64,000 bases of DNA from contig NC_080176.1 in NCBI RefSeq assembly GCF_950295315.1, positions 31,007,669 through 31,071,668 on the forward strand, written 5' to 3'. The stretch is from Erinaceus europaeus. Its lineage: Eukaryota > Chordata > Mammalia > Eulipotyphla > Erinaceidae. Each line of letters starts with the position of its first letter. Positions within the stretch are counted from its first letter, which is position 1. Below the pieces are notes generated by a model. The model saw only the letters and a list, made by a program, of their open reading frames with translations, searched no databases and was not told the DNA's origin. This document shows, one piece after another, positions 21,601 through 32,818 of the stretch. Position numbers and translations under genes: made by a program.

Positions 21601-23337
21601 TAGCCTAGAGCTTCTAAAGGGAGAGTTTGATTTTATCAAATCTGATAGTAACTTAAGAAATAAAAGTGTTGGTGTTAAAAAGCAGACCCAACTTTTAGGG
21701 TGGGAGGCGTAGTCCCCCTTTTCAGCAGGCTGGAATACATTCTTCTTCCCTGAGGGTATGTGAAATACTTGGGACTCCCTGTAGTGCTTAAAGGAGCAGT
21801 AAGGTTGGATAACTGCTGAGAAGAAATGTGATTACCCTGGTGTAAATCAGTATGCTGAGGAGGGGATGATAGAATTGCAGGGTGGTATCAGACTCAGCAT
21901 CTTGTTTCTAACTAAGCTCTTTGATTCTTGACAAAACAGCTGCCATAATGGATTACTGTTGAAATCACCAGAGCTGGTTGGTCATCAGGCCAGAGCAGGC
22001 CTGATGCCATTGTGGGATCAATTATAGTAGCAATAGATAGTGATTGAACAAAGGGAGAAAGAAAAGTCTCCCTCAGACATGCTGCCATCCAAATCAGTGT
22101 TTAAAACATAGGGTCCATGTCTGCTTCCATAACTGATTTCCCTGCCAACAAATCTGCTCTTGCATGCACCCTCCCTACCTCACACAGCAGGCTTAGACTT
22201 GATCGTGTCAGTTCCTGTAGAGCTGCTCTCTCTTAGTATAGTGCTGATGTCAGTCTTAACAGCCATCATGTATATCGAATCAATCCTTGGCTGATTATGT
22301 GTGTATATGCCATTGCCAGTATGCTTTTAGTGAGTTGGATATATTTCACAGACTGTGATGAGAACTTCACGTTTATGAATGAAACTTACTGAGCTTGTGG
22401 TGGCATCAGTAAATCCCAAGATGTGGAAAGCTTGATTTTCCTACATTCAGATGATATTCCCCAGCTTCCTTTACAGATGGACCAAGGGCACATGTTACAC
22501 CATGTGTTTCTGAGAAGGAAATTGTTTAAAGTATGTAAATGCAGACATGGTTTTCTAAAGATGTGTGTATGTGGAGGCATGCACTGGGAATAGACCAGAG
22601 GGGGTATATGGACTTAGTAACCCAAATTCTGCTAAGATAACAATGGTTAACTTTTACAGATAATAAAATTCTACTTAAAAATGGGACAACATTTTCAGAA
22701 GGAACCCTCAGTGCTAGCAACACATCTCTTTGATTTATGTTTATGTATAGCAGTCATTTTCTCAAATCTAGCATCCCTGTTGCCTATTAGGTAAACAATG
22801 AAAGCATAGATTATGAGTTAAAAATATCGACAGCATTTCAAGTGCTATCAGAGAACATTTAATTTAGTTTAATTTTGTGATAAATCTCATGTTTAATCCT
22901 CTGGTTACTCTGTAATCATGTCTCTATTGATCTTTTCTGAATGACTGCCTGCAGTTTAATAAACTTTGCCAGTAACCCAGAGCTTCTAAAGGGAGAGATT
23001 GATTCTATTATCAAGTTTGATAAACTCAGTAAATACCTAAGCATCACTAGATCTATCTATAGGACACTTTGGTATAGAGACAAACCTGTGACTTATTCAA
23101 GAAATTGGGTAAATGTCTCAACTTATGTGACATAATTGCCTTAGAATTAGCACCTGGTTCCTTTATACTAACCAACACTTGTCTTTTTCCCTCTCGAATG
23201 AAGGTAGTAGCCAACTGAAAAGGCAGCCTGTGCAATTGTTTCTTGGGCCAGGATTGCAAGATCTAATTTATTTCACTGCAGACATAGCTTGAGGACGTTA
23301 TTTGGTCTGTCTCAGATCAGTAGACATTTATTCTTTT

Positions 23338-23515
23338 TTGGAAAAAAAAACATTTTATTTCATAGGACAGAGATATTGAGAGAGGAGAGGGAAGTAGAAA
23401 GGGAGAGAGAATGATAGACATCTGTGAACCTGCTTCACTGCTTTTGAAGCATCATTTTCTGTAGGTGGGAAGCAGGGGCTCAAACCTGGGTCCCTGTGTA
23501 GGTCCTTACGCATAA
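23338..23515 (-). mobile_element. Family A' SINE
   Basis: ATTTTATTTCATAGGACAGAG, TTTCTGTAGGTGGGAAGCAGG and GGCTCAAACCTGGGTCC. Confidence 0.8.
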
Positions 23516-23842
23516 TTGTGGAGTATGTCTAGAAATGTTGGTCATTTAACATCAAGAAGAGCAGTATATGTGGGTTCCTTTGAAGTGAAGTTTGGAGCAT
23601 TATGTGTGAAGAAAATCCAAAGTCTGCCTGATTACTGATCTAGATAAAGCATCTGGGTATGAAGAGGTTTTGACAGGCCAATTACAGTTTTTGTTGGATT
23701 ATTTGTTAAATTGTAGTATCAAACACTTTAAGAAAATTGAAGTGTATTGGCATATAACATTTTATTGAGTTCAGATGTACAGCATAATAGTATTTGTATT
23801 TCTTTAAAATGCTGTAGTAAGTTTAGTTAAAAATCTAATAGC

Positions 23843-24194
23843 GGGGGTCAGGCGGTAAAGCATCAGGTTAAGCGCACATGGTGCAAAGAGCAAGGACCTG
23901 CATAAGGATCCCAGTCCTATACCCCACCTCCCCACCTGCAGGGGGTGTCGCTTTACAAGCAGTGAAGCAGGTCTGCAGGTGTCTATCTTTCTTGCCCCCT
24001 CTCTGTCTTCCCCTCCTCTCTCCATTTCTCTCTGTCCTATCAAGCAACAATGGCATCAATAACAACAATAATAACCATGACAACAATAAAAAGGAACAAG
24101 GGCAACAAAAGGGGTAAAAATAGCCTCCAGGAGCAGTGGATTCATGGTGCAGGCACTGAGCCCTAGCAATAATCCTGGAGGCAAAAAAAAAAAA
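23843..24194 (+). mobile_element. Family A SINE with target duplication
   Basis: Duplication AAATCTAATAGC (23831-23842) and AAATCTAACAGC (24195-24206), one mismatch. Full length. It forms an inverted pair with the copy at 24295-24655. Confidence 0.9.
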
Positions 24195-24294
24195 AAATCT
24201 AACAGCTTGAATCTGGGTCCTTGTGCACTGTACTGTGTCCACTTAACTAGGGGATGGGATACAGAGTTCTGGTGGTGGGAATTGTGCCCCTCTT

Positions 24295-24655
24295 TTTTTT
24301 TTCCCCTCCAGGGTTATTGCTGGGCTCGGTGCCTGCACCATGAATCCACCGCTCCTGGAGACCATTTTTCCCCCCTTTTGTTGCCCTTGTTGTTGTAGCC
24401 TCGTAGTGGTTATTATTATTGCCATTGTTGATGTTGTTCGTTGTTGGATAGGACAGAGAGAAATGGAGAGAGGAGGGAAAGACAGAGAGGGGGAGAGAAA
24501 GACACCTGCAGACCTGCTTCACCGCCTGTGAAGCGACTCCCCTGCAGGTGGGGAGCTGGGGCTCCAACCGGGATCCTTACGCCAGTCCTTGCACTTTGCG
24601 CCACATGCGCTTAACCCACTGCACCACATGCGCTTAACCGCCTGATCTCCGCCTC
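24295..24655 (-). mobile_element. Family A SINE, full length
   Basis: Begins with the complement of the family 3' end (CTCCAGGGTTATTGCTGGGC) and ends at the complemented head. The segment CACTGCACCACATGCGCTTAAC near 24615-24640 shows a short head duplication. Confidence 0.9.
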
Positions 24656-24664
24656 TCTTTTTTT

Positions 24665-24900
24665 TTTTTTTTTTTAAAATTATATTTATTTTCCCTTTTG
24701 TTGCCCTTGTTTTTTATTGTTGTTGTAGTTATTATTGTTGTTGTTATTGATGTTGTCATTGTTAGGACAGAGAGAAATGGAGAGAGATGGGGAAGACAGG
24801 GAGAGAAAGATAGACACCAGCAGACATGCTTTACTGCTTACGCAGGTCCTTGTGCTTTGCGCCACATGGCTTAACCCACTGTGCTACCGTGCCCGACTCC
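24665..24900 (-). mobile_element. Family A SINE, missing part of the middle
   Basis: A T-run then CCCTTTTGTTGCCCTTG. The section carrying the CTGCAGGTG box and B-box is deleted: GCTTACGCAGGTCCTTGTG follows CATGCTTTACT directly. Confidence 0.85.
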
Positions 24901-24914
24901 CAAGAATAATCCTT

Positions 24915-25019
24915 AATTTTTTTTTTTTTTGGCTTAGAGTGGTGTGGGGGTATTGAACCTGGGACTTCGAGCCTCAGGCATGAACGTCTCTTTGCATAGC
25001 TATCATGCTGTCTACCCCC
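24915..25019 (-). mobile_element. Family B SINE
   Basis: Complement of the short tRNA-like unit: GGGTATTGAACCTGGGACTT, GAGCCTCAGGCATGAACGTC, GCTATCATGCTGTCTACCCC. Confidence 0.85.
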
Positions 25020-25051
25020 TGTGCCTCTCTTATCCTATGGTCTTGTCAGTA

Positions 25052-25205
25052 TATATTTTTTAAACATTTTATTTATTTATTAATGAGAAAGATAGGAGAG
25101 AGGGAACCAGGCATCTTAGTGGTGCATGTGCTGCTGGGGATCAAACTCAGGACCTCATGTTTGAGAGTCCAACACTTTATTCGCTGTGCTACCTCCTGGA
25201 CCACG
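25052..25205 (-). mobile_element. Family C SINE
   Basis: TTTATTTATTAATGAGAAAG, then GGCATCTTAGTGGTGCATGT, GGACCTCATGTTTGAGAGTC and GCTGTGCTACCTCCTGGACC. Confidence 0.8.
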
Positions 25206-25309
25206 TCTTGTCAGTATTTCCATTTTACAAATAAAAATTAAAAATAAATAAAAATAAAAATCTAATAACACATAATGAACTATTTTTAATGAAAAACTTG
25301 AGATTAACA

Positions 25310-25526
25310 GTTTTTTAAAAATTTTTATCTTTATTTATTTATTGGATAGAGGGAGCCAGAAATCAAGAAGGAAAGGGGTGATAGAGAAGCAGAGGGACAG
25401 AGACAAACGTACAGCAATGTTCACTACTTGGCAAAGCTTTCCCCTTGCAGGAGGAAGAGGCTTGAACCCAGGTCTTGGCATATTGTAACATGTACTCTAA
25501 ACCAAGTGTGCCACCATCTGGTCCCA
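25310..25526 (-). mobile_element. Family A' SINE
   Basis: TTATTTATTTATTGGATAGA, then GCTTTCCCCTTGCAGG, GGCTTGAACCCAGGTC and CCACCATCTGGTCCC. Confidence 0.8.
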
Positions 25527-25724
25527 AGATTGCCAATTTTGGATGAGCTGATGTGGTATAATTATTATTAGATGTAGTCGCCATGCTATTGCTTTTATCT
25601 CCTTGGCTGGTATATTGATACATTATTTTCTCCATTCATCCACCAGTGGCCATTTAGGAGGTTTCAATAGTATTAACTGCTTTTTTTTTTTCTGTCAGTG
25701 GAGAGCTATTAAGACTTAGTAAAG

Positions 25725-25725
<1 letters not shown>

Positions 25726-25772
<47 letters not shown>
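25726..25772. repeat. (GT)n microsatellite
   Basis: About 23 uninterrupted TG units, so likely variable in length between animals. Confidence 0.97.
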
Positions 25773-25775
<3 letters not shown>

Positions 25776-25954
25776 CACAAAGTAGTTGGACACCCAGTGA
25801 ACTGTGGTGGAAGATGTTGGTTACCTCATCTTTGTCTTCAGTTCTTTGTCTCTAATAAAACTGCTCTGGAATACAGAGCTGAGAAGATGGCTTCTACTCT
25901 CTGGTTGGATATTAAAAATCCATGTCCCATAGTGTTGGTCATCCCAGGTTCTTG

Positions 25955-26400
25955 CCTCCCTGGCCACTGGTGCTGGAGACAGGGGTGGCCCCTGGGGGTC
26001 CTAGGGGACCATGGTGATTAAGGAAAGTGTGCAAAGAGGAAGGAAACACACAGCCTTCTCCAGGAGAAGCCTCAGAGGTAACTCGTTTATTAGATACAAG
26101 CAAGTAGATATACCCAAAAGTTTGAGAAAGGTTAAGGTAATCATTAATCCATACATAATACAGAGTTAAATCTTGACCTATCAAGTATTTAATCACAACT
26201 GGAAAGTTACTGTCTAAGGTCTGGTCATGAGCTCATAATACATAGGTAGACTTTTTTCTCTAAGGGTGAATTACAAGCACCTCAGGGCAGGGGGGAAGGG
26301 GGCAGTTGAGCAAAGCCAGGATATTTGCGGTGGGTTTTGGTTGACCATACACAGTAATTCATGGCCTTTGTTCAAAGGGAATGAGGAAGCATGTGCAGGA
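25955..26400 (-). mobile_element. Possible decayed LTR on the - strand
   Basis: On the - strand a poly(A) signal context (ATCTAATAAACGAGTTACC, complement near 26080-26098) is followed by a U5-like, T/C-rich, CpG-poor end. It is preceded by about 300 bp with no SINE or LINE likeness. I could not find convincing TG/CA ends or a target duplication. Confidence 0.35.
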
Positions 26401-26449
26401 AGGTACCCAGTCTGAAAAAGCCCATCCATCATAAGTTCAAGAGGTCAGG

Positions 26450-27045
26450 AGGGACTTGCCTACTGCCCCTCTGGGAGGAGGCTTAGAGTCAACCCGCTCA
26501 GACTCTCATGGAAATAATGGCTTAGACTTCCCAGACAGTGGGCCCTTTCCCCATACCATAGAGAAACAATTACAGAAGGCCAGAACTCTTCCCTTCTCTA
26601 TCCTATGTTTCCAGAGTGGGATAAATATTTGGGGAATATGACTGGTGGACTCTGAACTGTAGTTCCATCAGGACCTGGAGAGATAAGAGGAAAAAAGGAA
26701 GGGCATATGGAAGAATAATAGTGTAGATGTTACTTAGAAAGGAAGAGAAGGCGGGACCATAGGTAAATATATGTCAACATAGATAGTTATAGAAATAATA
26801 GCCATCACCAAGATCTCTGATGCACCAAAAAAAAAAAAAAAAAAAGAAAGAAAGAAAGAAAGAAAGAAAGAAATAATAGCTAACCCATATCTGTGACTTT
26901 GGGAGAACCAATGCAGTTTCCAATGGAGGGGATGGGGCCACAACTCTGGTGGTAGTAATGGTATGGAATTATGTTTATGTCACCTTGTAATTCTGTAAAT
27001 CAACATTAAGTCACTAATTTAAATAAACAACATAAAACAACAATA
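26450..27045 (+). mobile_element. L1-3'UTR-type repeat, longer copy
   Basis: The right part (26880-27045) has GGGAGAACCAATGCAGTTTCC and the usual end. The left part matches the complement of 52760-52985 in places (GGACTCTGAACTGTAGTTCC). An A-run with (AAAG)n sits inside at 26827-26873. The left border is approximate. Confidence 0.6.
26827..26873. repeat. A-run and (AAAG)n
   Basis: About 19 A, then about seven AAAG units, inside an L1-3'UTR-type repeat. Confidence 0.95.
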
Positions 27046-27674
27046 ACTCCCCCCAAAGAAATAGACTTAATATTTTTTAGAAAAGTCTTAGACTTAGTGA
27101 AAAATTTAGAAGATAGTGCAGTGTTTCTATATGCTCTGTATGGAGTCTTCCCCAAGGATTACAATGGTGTGTCTGTTAAAGTTAGTAAACCTATATTGAA
27201 ATATTTTTAATAGCTTTTTATAAAAAAGAAAGAAAAGAAAGTACTTTTTTCCATTCTCTATTGCCACCATCCCCCATCTAGTAAATGATACTTTGGTCAT
27301 TGATAATGATGAGACTTGACATTTTCCCCTTTCTTATTTTATTTCCACTTGGCCTTGATGAGGTGATTAATGTTATCTCTGAAGGCATTTGTTGACCCCT
27401 TCTTCATACACAGGGAAGGTCTTGGATGGAAATTTGAGAGAGAAAAAGAGATGAAGTAGTAGGATTCATAGTATGGTGGAACTGCCTACAGAGTGAGGGA
27501 AACATTTATGGTGTTGTCATTTCTCTAATTTTTTGTACTGAAAAACAGTGTATAGTGCACTATGTACTTTGTTCTCTGCTAGGAACTCAGGGATGATGAA
27601 GTCAGAGTCCACAATCCCCGTGGAGCTAATCCCAAATTTTAGAAGGAAGACTCAATTACTAGTCATTTTCTTTT

Positions 27675-27961
27675 TTAAAAAACATTTTATTTATTTATTT
27701 ATTTTCCCTTTTGTTGCCCTTGTTGTTTAATATTGTTGTGGTTATTGATGTCATTGTTGTTGGATAGGACAGAGAGAAATGGAGAGAAGAGGGGAAGACA
27801 GAGAGGAGGAGAGAAAGATAGACACCTGCAGACCTGCTTCACCTCTTGTGAAGCGACTCCCCTGCCGGTGGGGAGCCAGGGCTCAAACCGGGATCCTTTA
27901 AGCTGGTCCTTGCAGTTTGTGCCACGTGCGCTTAAGCTGCTGCGCCACCACCCGACTCCCC
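27675..27961 (-). mobile_element. Family A SINE lacking the 3' module
   Basis: TTATTTATTTATTTTCCC, TTGTTGCCCTTG, GGGCTCAAACCGGGATCC and GCGCCACCACCCGACTCC. Confidence 0.9.
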
Positions 27962-28956
27962 AGTAATCATTTTCTATAGTCTATTAACTATATTAATTAA
28001 CCCCTTTCCCACCTCTTTCAGAGAGTGAATAATAGCATATTACATGGCCTTTCAAATGTCTGTGTGAATTTAGTGGATTAGATTTAAGTGACTGAAAAGG
28101 AAATTGAAACTTGAGGTGGCAAACCAATATTCTGTCCCCTATAAGTCCTGAGAATTGTGTTGTGCTAACTTTCTCTTCTGGCTTCCATTCTGCTCCTTCT
28201 GTTGTGTGTTTCCCTACCCCCTTTGGACTGGCCCTTTGTTTACCTTACTGCCCTTAAGTCCTGGCTGATGAGATTTTCTGCCCCAGTCATGCTGTGCTCA
28301 GCTTTCAGAATGCTGCTGTTACATAGGAGTTAATTTTTTTTTTTTAAGAGTTTCCTTTTTGTCATGCTGTATTTCTCAGATTATCTGGAAGGACTGTAAT
28401 CCAATTTTAGGAATCCTTCAAGACTCAGAGCCTAAACTGTTTTAAGCAATAGCATGTGGTTGCCAGGGCCTCAACTACTTTGAGCATGTTAAGGTCTAAC
28501 AGTAGCCAACTCTCAATTATCTCTGGGAATAGAACACTTCTGGGACATTTTCAATTCACATAGTGTGCAAAAATCTCACTTAAGCTGCTAGTTGTGATCT
28601 CATCCCATAACTGAATTTAAGAGAGCTTCTCAGTAGTTTGGTTTTGTGTTCCTTTTCTTTCTGTTTTTTTCCTCTAACCTCCTGACAATGACACTACCTT
28701 TGACAGTTGTCTATATGCTGAACGTATCTGTACTTGATTTATGTCTCTTTTCTTAAAAACCATTTTACCCCTCTCAATTTAGGTAGGTCATATATATCAT
28801 CATGTATTAAATATATTTTATTTAGCTACCTCAGTTTTTGTTTTATATTTAGGGAAAGTAAACATTTATGTTTTTCCTCTTTGCTTTTTGCTTTGCTCAT
28901 TAAAGTGTGCATGTCTAAACAGTGACTAGGCTCCTTGACAGAAATATAGGAAGTTT

Positions 28957-29140
28957 GGGGGATAGGAAGTGGTGCATCTGATAGAGCACACACATTACAA
29001 TGCCCAAACCCCTAGTCTCCACCAGCAGGGGGAAGCTTCACAAGTGGTGAAATAGTGCCTCAGGCATTTTTCTCCTCTCCTATCTATCTCCCCCTTCAAT
29101 TTCTCTCTGTCTCTATCCAATATAAATAAAATCTTTAAAA
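28957..29140 (+). mobile_element. Family A' SINE
   Basis: GGGGGATAGGAAGTGGTGCA, CCACCAGCAGGGGGAAGC and an ATATAAATAAAATC tail. Part of the head is missing. Confidence 0.82.
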
Positions 29141-29254
29141 GATAGGAAATCTTCATAAAATATCAGCCTTTGAATAACTGAGACTTGGCTGCTGAAAATA
29201 AAGGGGAAAAGACATAATGTGAACTTGCCTTATTTTTATTTATTTCTTTATTTG

Positions 29255-29605
29255 CCTCCAGGGTTATTGCTGGGGCTTGGTGCCTGCACCATGAATCCAC
29301 TGCTCCTGGAGGCCATTTTTTTCCCTTTTGTTATCCTGGTTGTTTTTATCGTTGTTGTGGTTATTATCATCGTTGCCATTATCATCGTTGCCATTGATGT
29401 CGTTTTTTTGGACAGGACAGGGAGAAATGGAGAGAGGAGGGGAAGACAGAGAGGGTGAGAGAAAGATAGACACCTGCAGATCCACTCCCGCCTGTGAAGC
29501 AACTCCCCCTGCAGGTGGGAAGCCGGGGCTCTAAACGGGATCCCTATGCTGGTCCCTGCGCCCTGGGCCACATGCGCTTAACTTGCTGCGCTACTGCCTG
29601 ACCCC
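29255..29605 (-). mobile_element. Family A SINE, full length
   Basis: GCCTCCAGGGTTATTGCTGG through GCGCTACTGCCTGACCCCC. The ATCATCGTTGCC stretch at 29367-29397 is locally duplicated. Confidence 0.9.
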
Positions 29606-29607
29606 CC

Positions 29608-29855
29608 GAAGGCTATTTTTTCCCCTCTTGTCCTTGTTCATCGTTACTGTTATTAGTATTGTTGTTATTACTGTCATTATTGTCAGATAGAACAGAGAGA
29701 AATGGAGAGAGGAGGGGAAGACAGACAAGAGAGAAAGACAGACACCTACAGACTTGCTTCACCACTTGTGAAGTGACTTCCCTGCAGGTGGGGAGCTGGT
29801 CCTTGTGCTTTGGGCCATGTGCACTTAACCTGCTGCACTGCTGCCTGGCCCCTGA
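29608..29855 (-). mobile_element. Family A SINE, directly adjoining another
   Basis: Follows the previous copy head to tail: GGCTATTTTTTCCCCTCTTG to GCACTGCTGCCTGGCCCC. The B-box region is deleted. Confidence 0.85.
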
Positions 29856-30044
29856 ACTTTGCCTTATTATGGAAAGTGACTTAAAGGGTAGTACTGCTCC
29901 TCAGTCTGCTGAGACCTGATTGTGCACAGAGTTGTCTCCAGATGAAACATCATGGTCTCATTGTGGACTAATGCCAGTCCACGGAATGTGTGCCTCTTTG
30001 CTTTCAGAAATCTGAAAGATCTCTCTTTATCTCTAAAATTTCAT

Positions 30045-30233
30045 TTTGCTTTTTAACTTTATGTGATAGGACAGAGAAGAATTCAGAGGGAAGAGGGAGA
30101 GAGACAGAGAGACTCTGCAGACCTGCTTCACCACTTGTGAAACTTTTCCCCTTAGTCAGCAGGGCCTTAAACCCATGTCCTTAGACACTGTATAATGTAT
30201 GTGATTAACCAGGTATTCCACTACCCTGCCCCT
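30045..30233 (-). mobile_element. Family A' SINE
   Basis: TTATGTGATAGGACAGAGAAG, CCACTTGTGAAACTTTTCCC and CCACTACCCTGCCCC. Confidence 0.78.
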
Positions 30234-30299
30234 TCTATCTCTATTTCTCTATCTCTCTTTTTTCCACCTTCCTTCTTTCTCTCTGGCTCTCTCCTATTT

Positions 30300-30611
30300 T
30301 TTAAATTTTATTTATTTTCATCGACAGGGTTATCATTTGGACTGAATGCCAGCATCATTGAATCCACTGCTCCTGGTAACTTTTTTTTTTCCATTGGATA
30401 GGGCAGAGAGAAAATGAGGGGAGGGAAAGACAGAGAGATAGAGAGATAGAGAATTGATATACTCTTACAGACCTGCTTCAGGTCTTGTGAAGAGACCCCC
30501 CCCCCCCCCCCGCGCAGGTGGGGAGCCTGAGGCTCCAACTAGAGTCCTTGCATGGGTCCTTGAGCTTCACACTATGTGCTTTTAGCCCCGTGTGCCATTT
30601 CCTGGCCCCCT
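30300..30611 (-). mobile_element. Family A SINE, older, with C-run
   Basis: CGACAGGGTTATCATTTGG, AATCCACTGCTCCTGG, a run of about 20 C at 30489-30510, then GCGCAGGTGGGGAGCCTG and GCCATTTCCTGGCCCCC. Confidence 0.82.
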
Positions 30612-31012
30612 TAAATTTTACTTTTTCAGTGATTCCTTTTTTCTTCTCCTCAGGATCATGCTTCAGCCTCATACACATGCAATTTCTCTGCTACCAAGCC
30701 ACATTTTTTAATTTTTCTTTTCATTTCATATTAGGCACTCTGACTTGTATCTAGTGATGTCCCATTATTGGAGGTTATTTACTTGTTTGTTGTTGTCATC
30801 AATGCTTGAGATGACTGACCTACCTGGGGAACAAGAGACTGTAGCACTGATTCCTCCTCTAGTATATTGGGGCCCATACTCAAATCTAGTGTGCACACGT
30901 GGCCCAGAAGTCATATTATCATGTGATTTATTTTGATGTATTTATTTGCCACACGTTTATCTTCTTTGGTTAAAAATCTGTTCAAGTAAGTGCTCATTAA
31001 AACATTGTGTGT

Positions 31013-31295
31013 GGGTTGTCAGGCAGTAGCTCAAGGAGTTAAATGCAGGAGACACAAAGTGCAAGGACCAGCATAAGGATCCCAGTTCGAGCCCCCGGCT
31101 CCCCAACTGCAGGGGCGTCACTTCACAAGCAGGGAAGCAGGTCTGCAGATGTCTGTCTTTCTCTCCCCTTTTCTGTCTTCCCCATCTCTCTCCATTTCTC
31201 TCTGTCCTATCCAACAATGAACGACATCAACAATAACTACAACAATAAAACAACAAGGACAATAGAAGGGAATAAGTAAATAAATATAAAAAAAC
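31013..31295 (+). mobile_element. Family A SINE
   Basis: GGGTTGTCAGGCAGTAGCTC, GTTCGAGCCCCCGGCTCC and ATCCAACAATGAACGACATC, with an AAGTAAATAAATAT tail. Confidence 0.88.
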
Positions 31296-31439
31296 ATTGT
31301 GTGTATTTATCTCTTTCAGAATATGAAAAAGAAAACTGACCCAGAACTTACATCATTTAGAAAACATTTTTTCCATTCTGAATTATTATTTCATTTTTCT
31401 AAACTCAGCCTTTTGCCATTTTTCACATGTGTTGAGTTG

Positions 31440-31812
31440 TTTTTTTATCTCCAGGGTTATTGCTGGGGCTTGGTGCCTGCACCACGAATCCACTGCTCCT
31501 GGAGGCTATTTTTCCCCTTTTTCTTGCCTTTGTTGTTTTATTGTTGTGGTTATTATTGTTGTTGTTATTGATGTCATTGTTGTTGGATAGGACAGAGAGA
31601 AATCTAGAGAGGACAGGAAGATGGGGAGAGAAAGATGGACACCTGCAAACCTGCTTAACAGCTCCTGAAGCAACCGCCCTGCAAACCTGCTTAACAGCTC
31701 CTGAAGCAACCCCCCTGCAGGTGGGGCCCTGGGGCTTAAACCACAATCCTTATGCCAGTCTTTGCGCTTGGCACCATGTGCGCTTAACCCACTGCGCTAC
31801 CGCCCAATCCCC
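31440..31812 (-). mobile_element. Family A SINE with internal 36-bp duplication
   Basis: Full-length layout from CTCCAGGGTTATTGCTGGGG to GCGCTACCGCCCAATCCCC. Bases 31642-31677 and 31678-31713 are a near-perfect tandem repeat around the CTGC box. Confidence 0.9.
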
Positions 31813-31867
31813 AGTATCTACTTTTTCTATTAACATTTATTAAGGAGATTTCTATTTCTCTTTTTAA

Positions 31868-32043
31868 TTTTTTCTCTTTCTTTAAAGATTTTATTTATTT
31901 ATTTATCTATTTATTTATTTGAAAGATAGGAGGAGAGAGAAAAAGAACCGGACATCACTCTGGCACATGTAATGCTGGGGATTGGGATCAGGACCTCATG
32001 TTTGAGAGTCCACTCTATTTACTGCGCCACCTCCAGGACCACA
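31868..32043 (-). mobile_element. Family C SINE
   Basis: (TTTA)n stretch, GACATCACTCTGGCACATG, GGACCTCATGTTTGAGAGTC and GCGCCACCTCCAGGACCAC. Confidence 0.85.
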
Positions 32044-32384
32044 GAAATTTCTGTTCCTCTATGTAATTGTTTTGACCCTTTCTGAAACCCAGCTGTCTTC
32101 ATATGACCACATGTGTGACCCATTTCTGGACTGTCAGTTCTTTTTCACAGATCTATTTCTCTGTCTTTATGTCAGCATAGGACTGTCATGGCAGTGCAGT
32201 CTGAAAGTTAAGTTGTGCAGAGCACCTTTTACTTTGATTTTCCTGCTACTCCATTTTAACAGCCTGAGTTCAGGGGTCCTTTCTTATACATTTCTAACAC
32301 ATGACAGTGTGTGGAACACACAGTGAGCATTTAAATTTTTGGAATGTGTTTTTGGAACATGTTTCACTTGCCTTATTATTTTTA

Positions 32385-32675
32385 AAAAATTTTTTAAATA
32401 TTTTCCCTTTTGTTGCCCCGTTTTTATTATTGTTGTTTAGTTATTGTTGTTGTTATTGATGTCATCATTGTTGGGTAGGACAGAGAGAAATGGAGAGAGG
32501 AATGGAAGACAGAGAGGGCAAGAGAAGACAGACACCTGCAGACCTGCTTCACCATCTGTGAAGCTATTCCCCTGCAGGTGGGGGAGCTGGGAGCTCGAAC
32601 TGGGATTCTTCCATTGGTCCTTGTGCTTTGCACCACATGAGCTTAACCCACTGCACTCCTGCCTGAACCCCCAAA
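32385..32675 (-). mobile_element. Family A SINE lacking the 3' module
   Basis: TTTTTAAATATTTTCCCTTTTG, GGAGCTCGAACTGGGATTC and CTGCACTCCTGCCTGAACCCC. Confidence 0.88.
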
Positions 32676-32818
32676 ATCCTTTTAAAACTGCAAATGCAAT
32701 CCACAAACCAACAAAGGACTTGACAGATTAAAGCAACAACAACAGCCATGAATGGTCTTTTGATGATGATAAGAAAAGAAAGTTTTATTTTTCTCTTGGC
32801 TTCTTTGTTATTTTCTTT

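Noticed and set aside
24247..24604. Multiple frames with RTERNGERRG, PTCRGVASQAVKQVCR and similar peptides here and at many places
   Set aside because: These peptides recur wherever a family A SINE lies. They are SINE translations, not a protein family.
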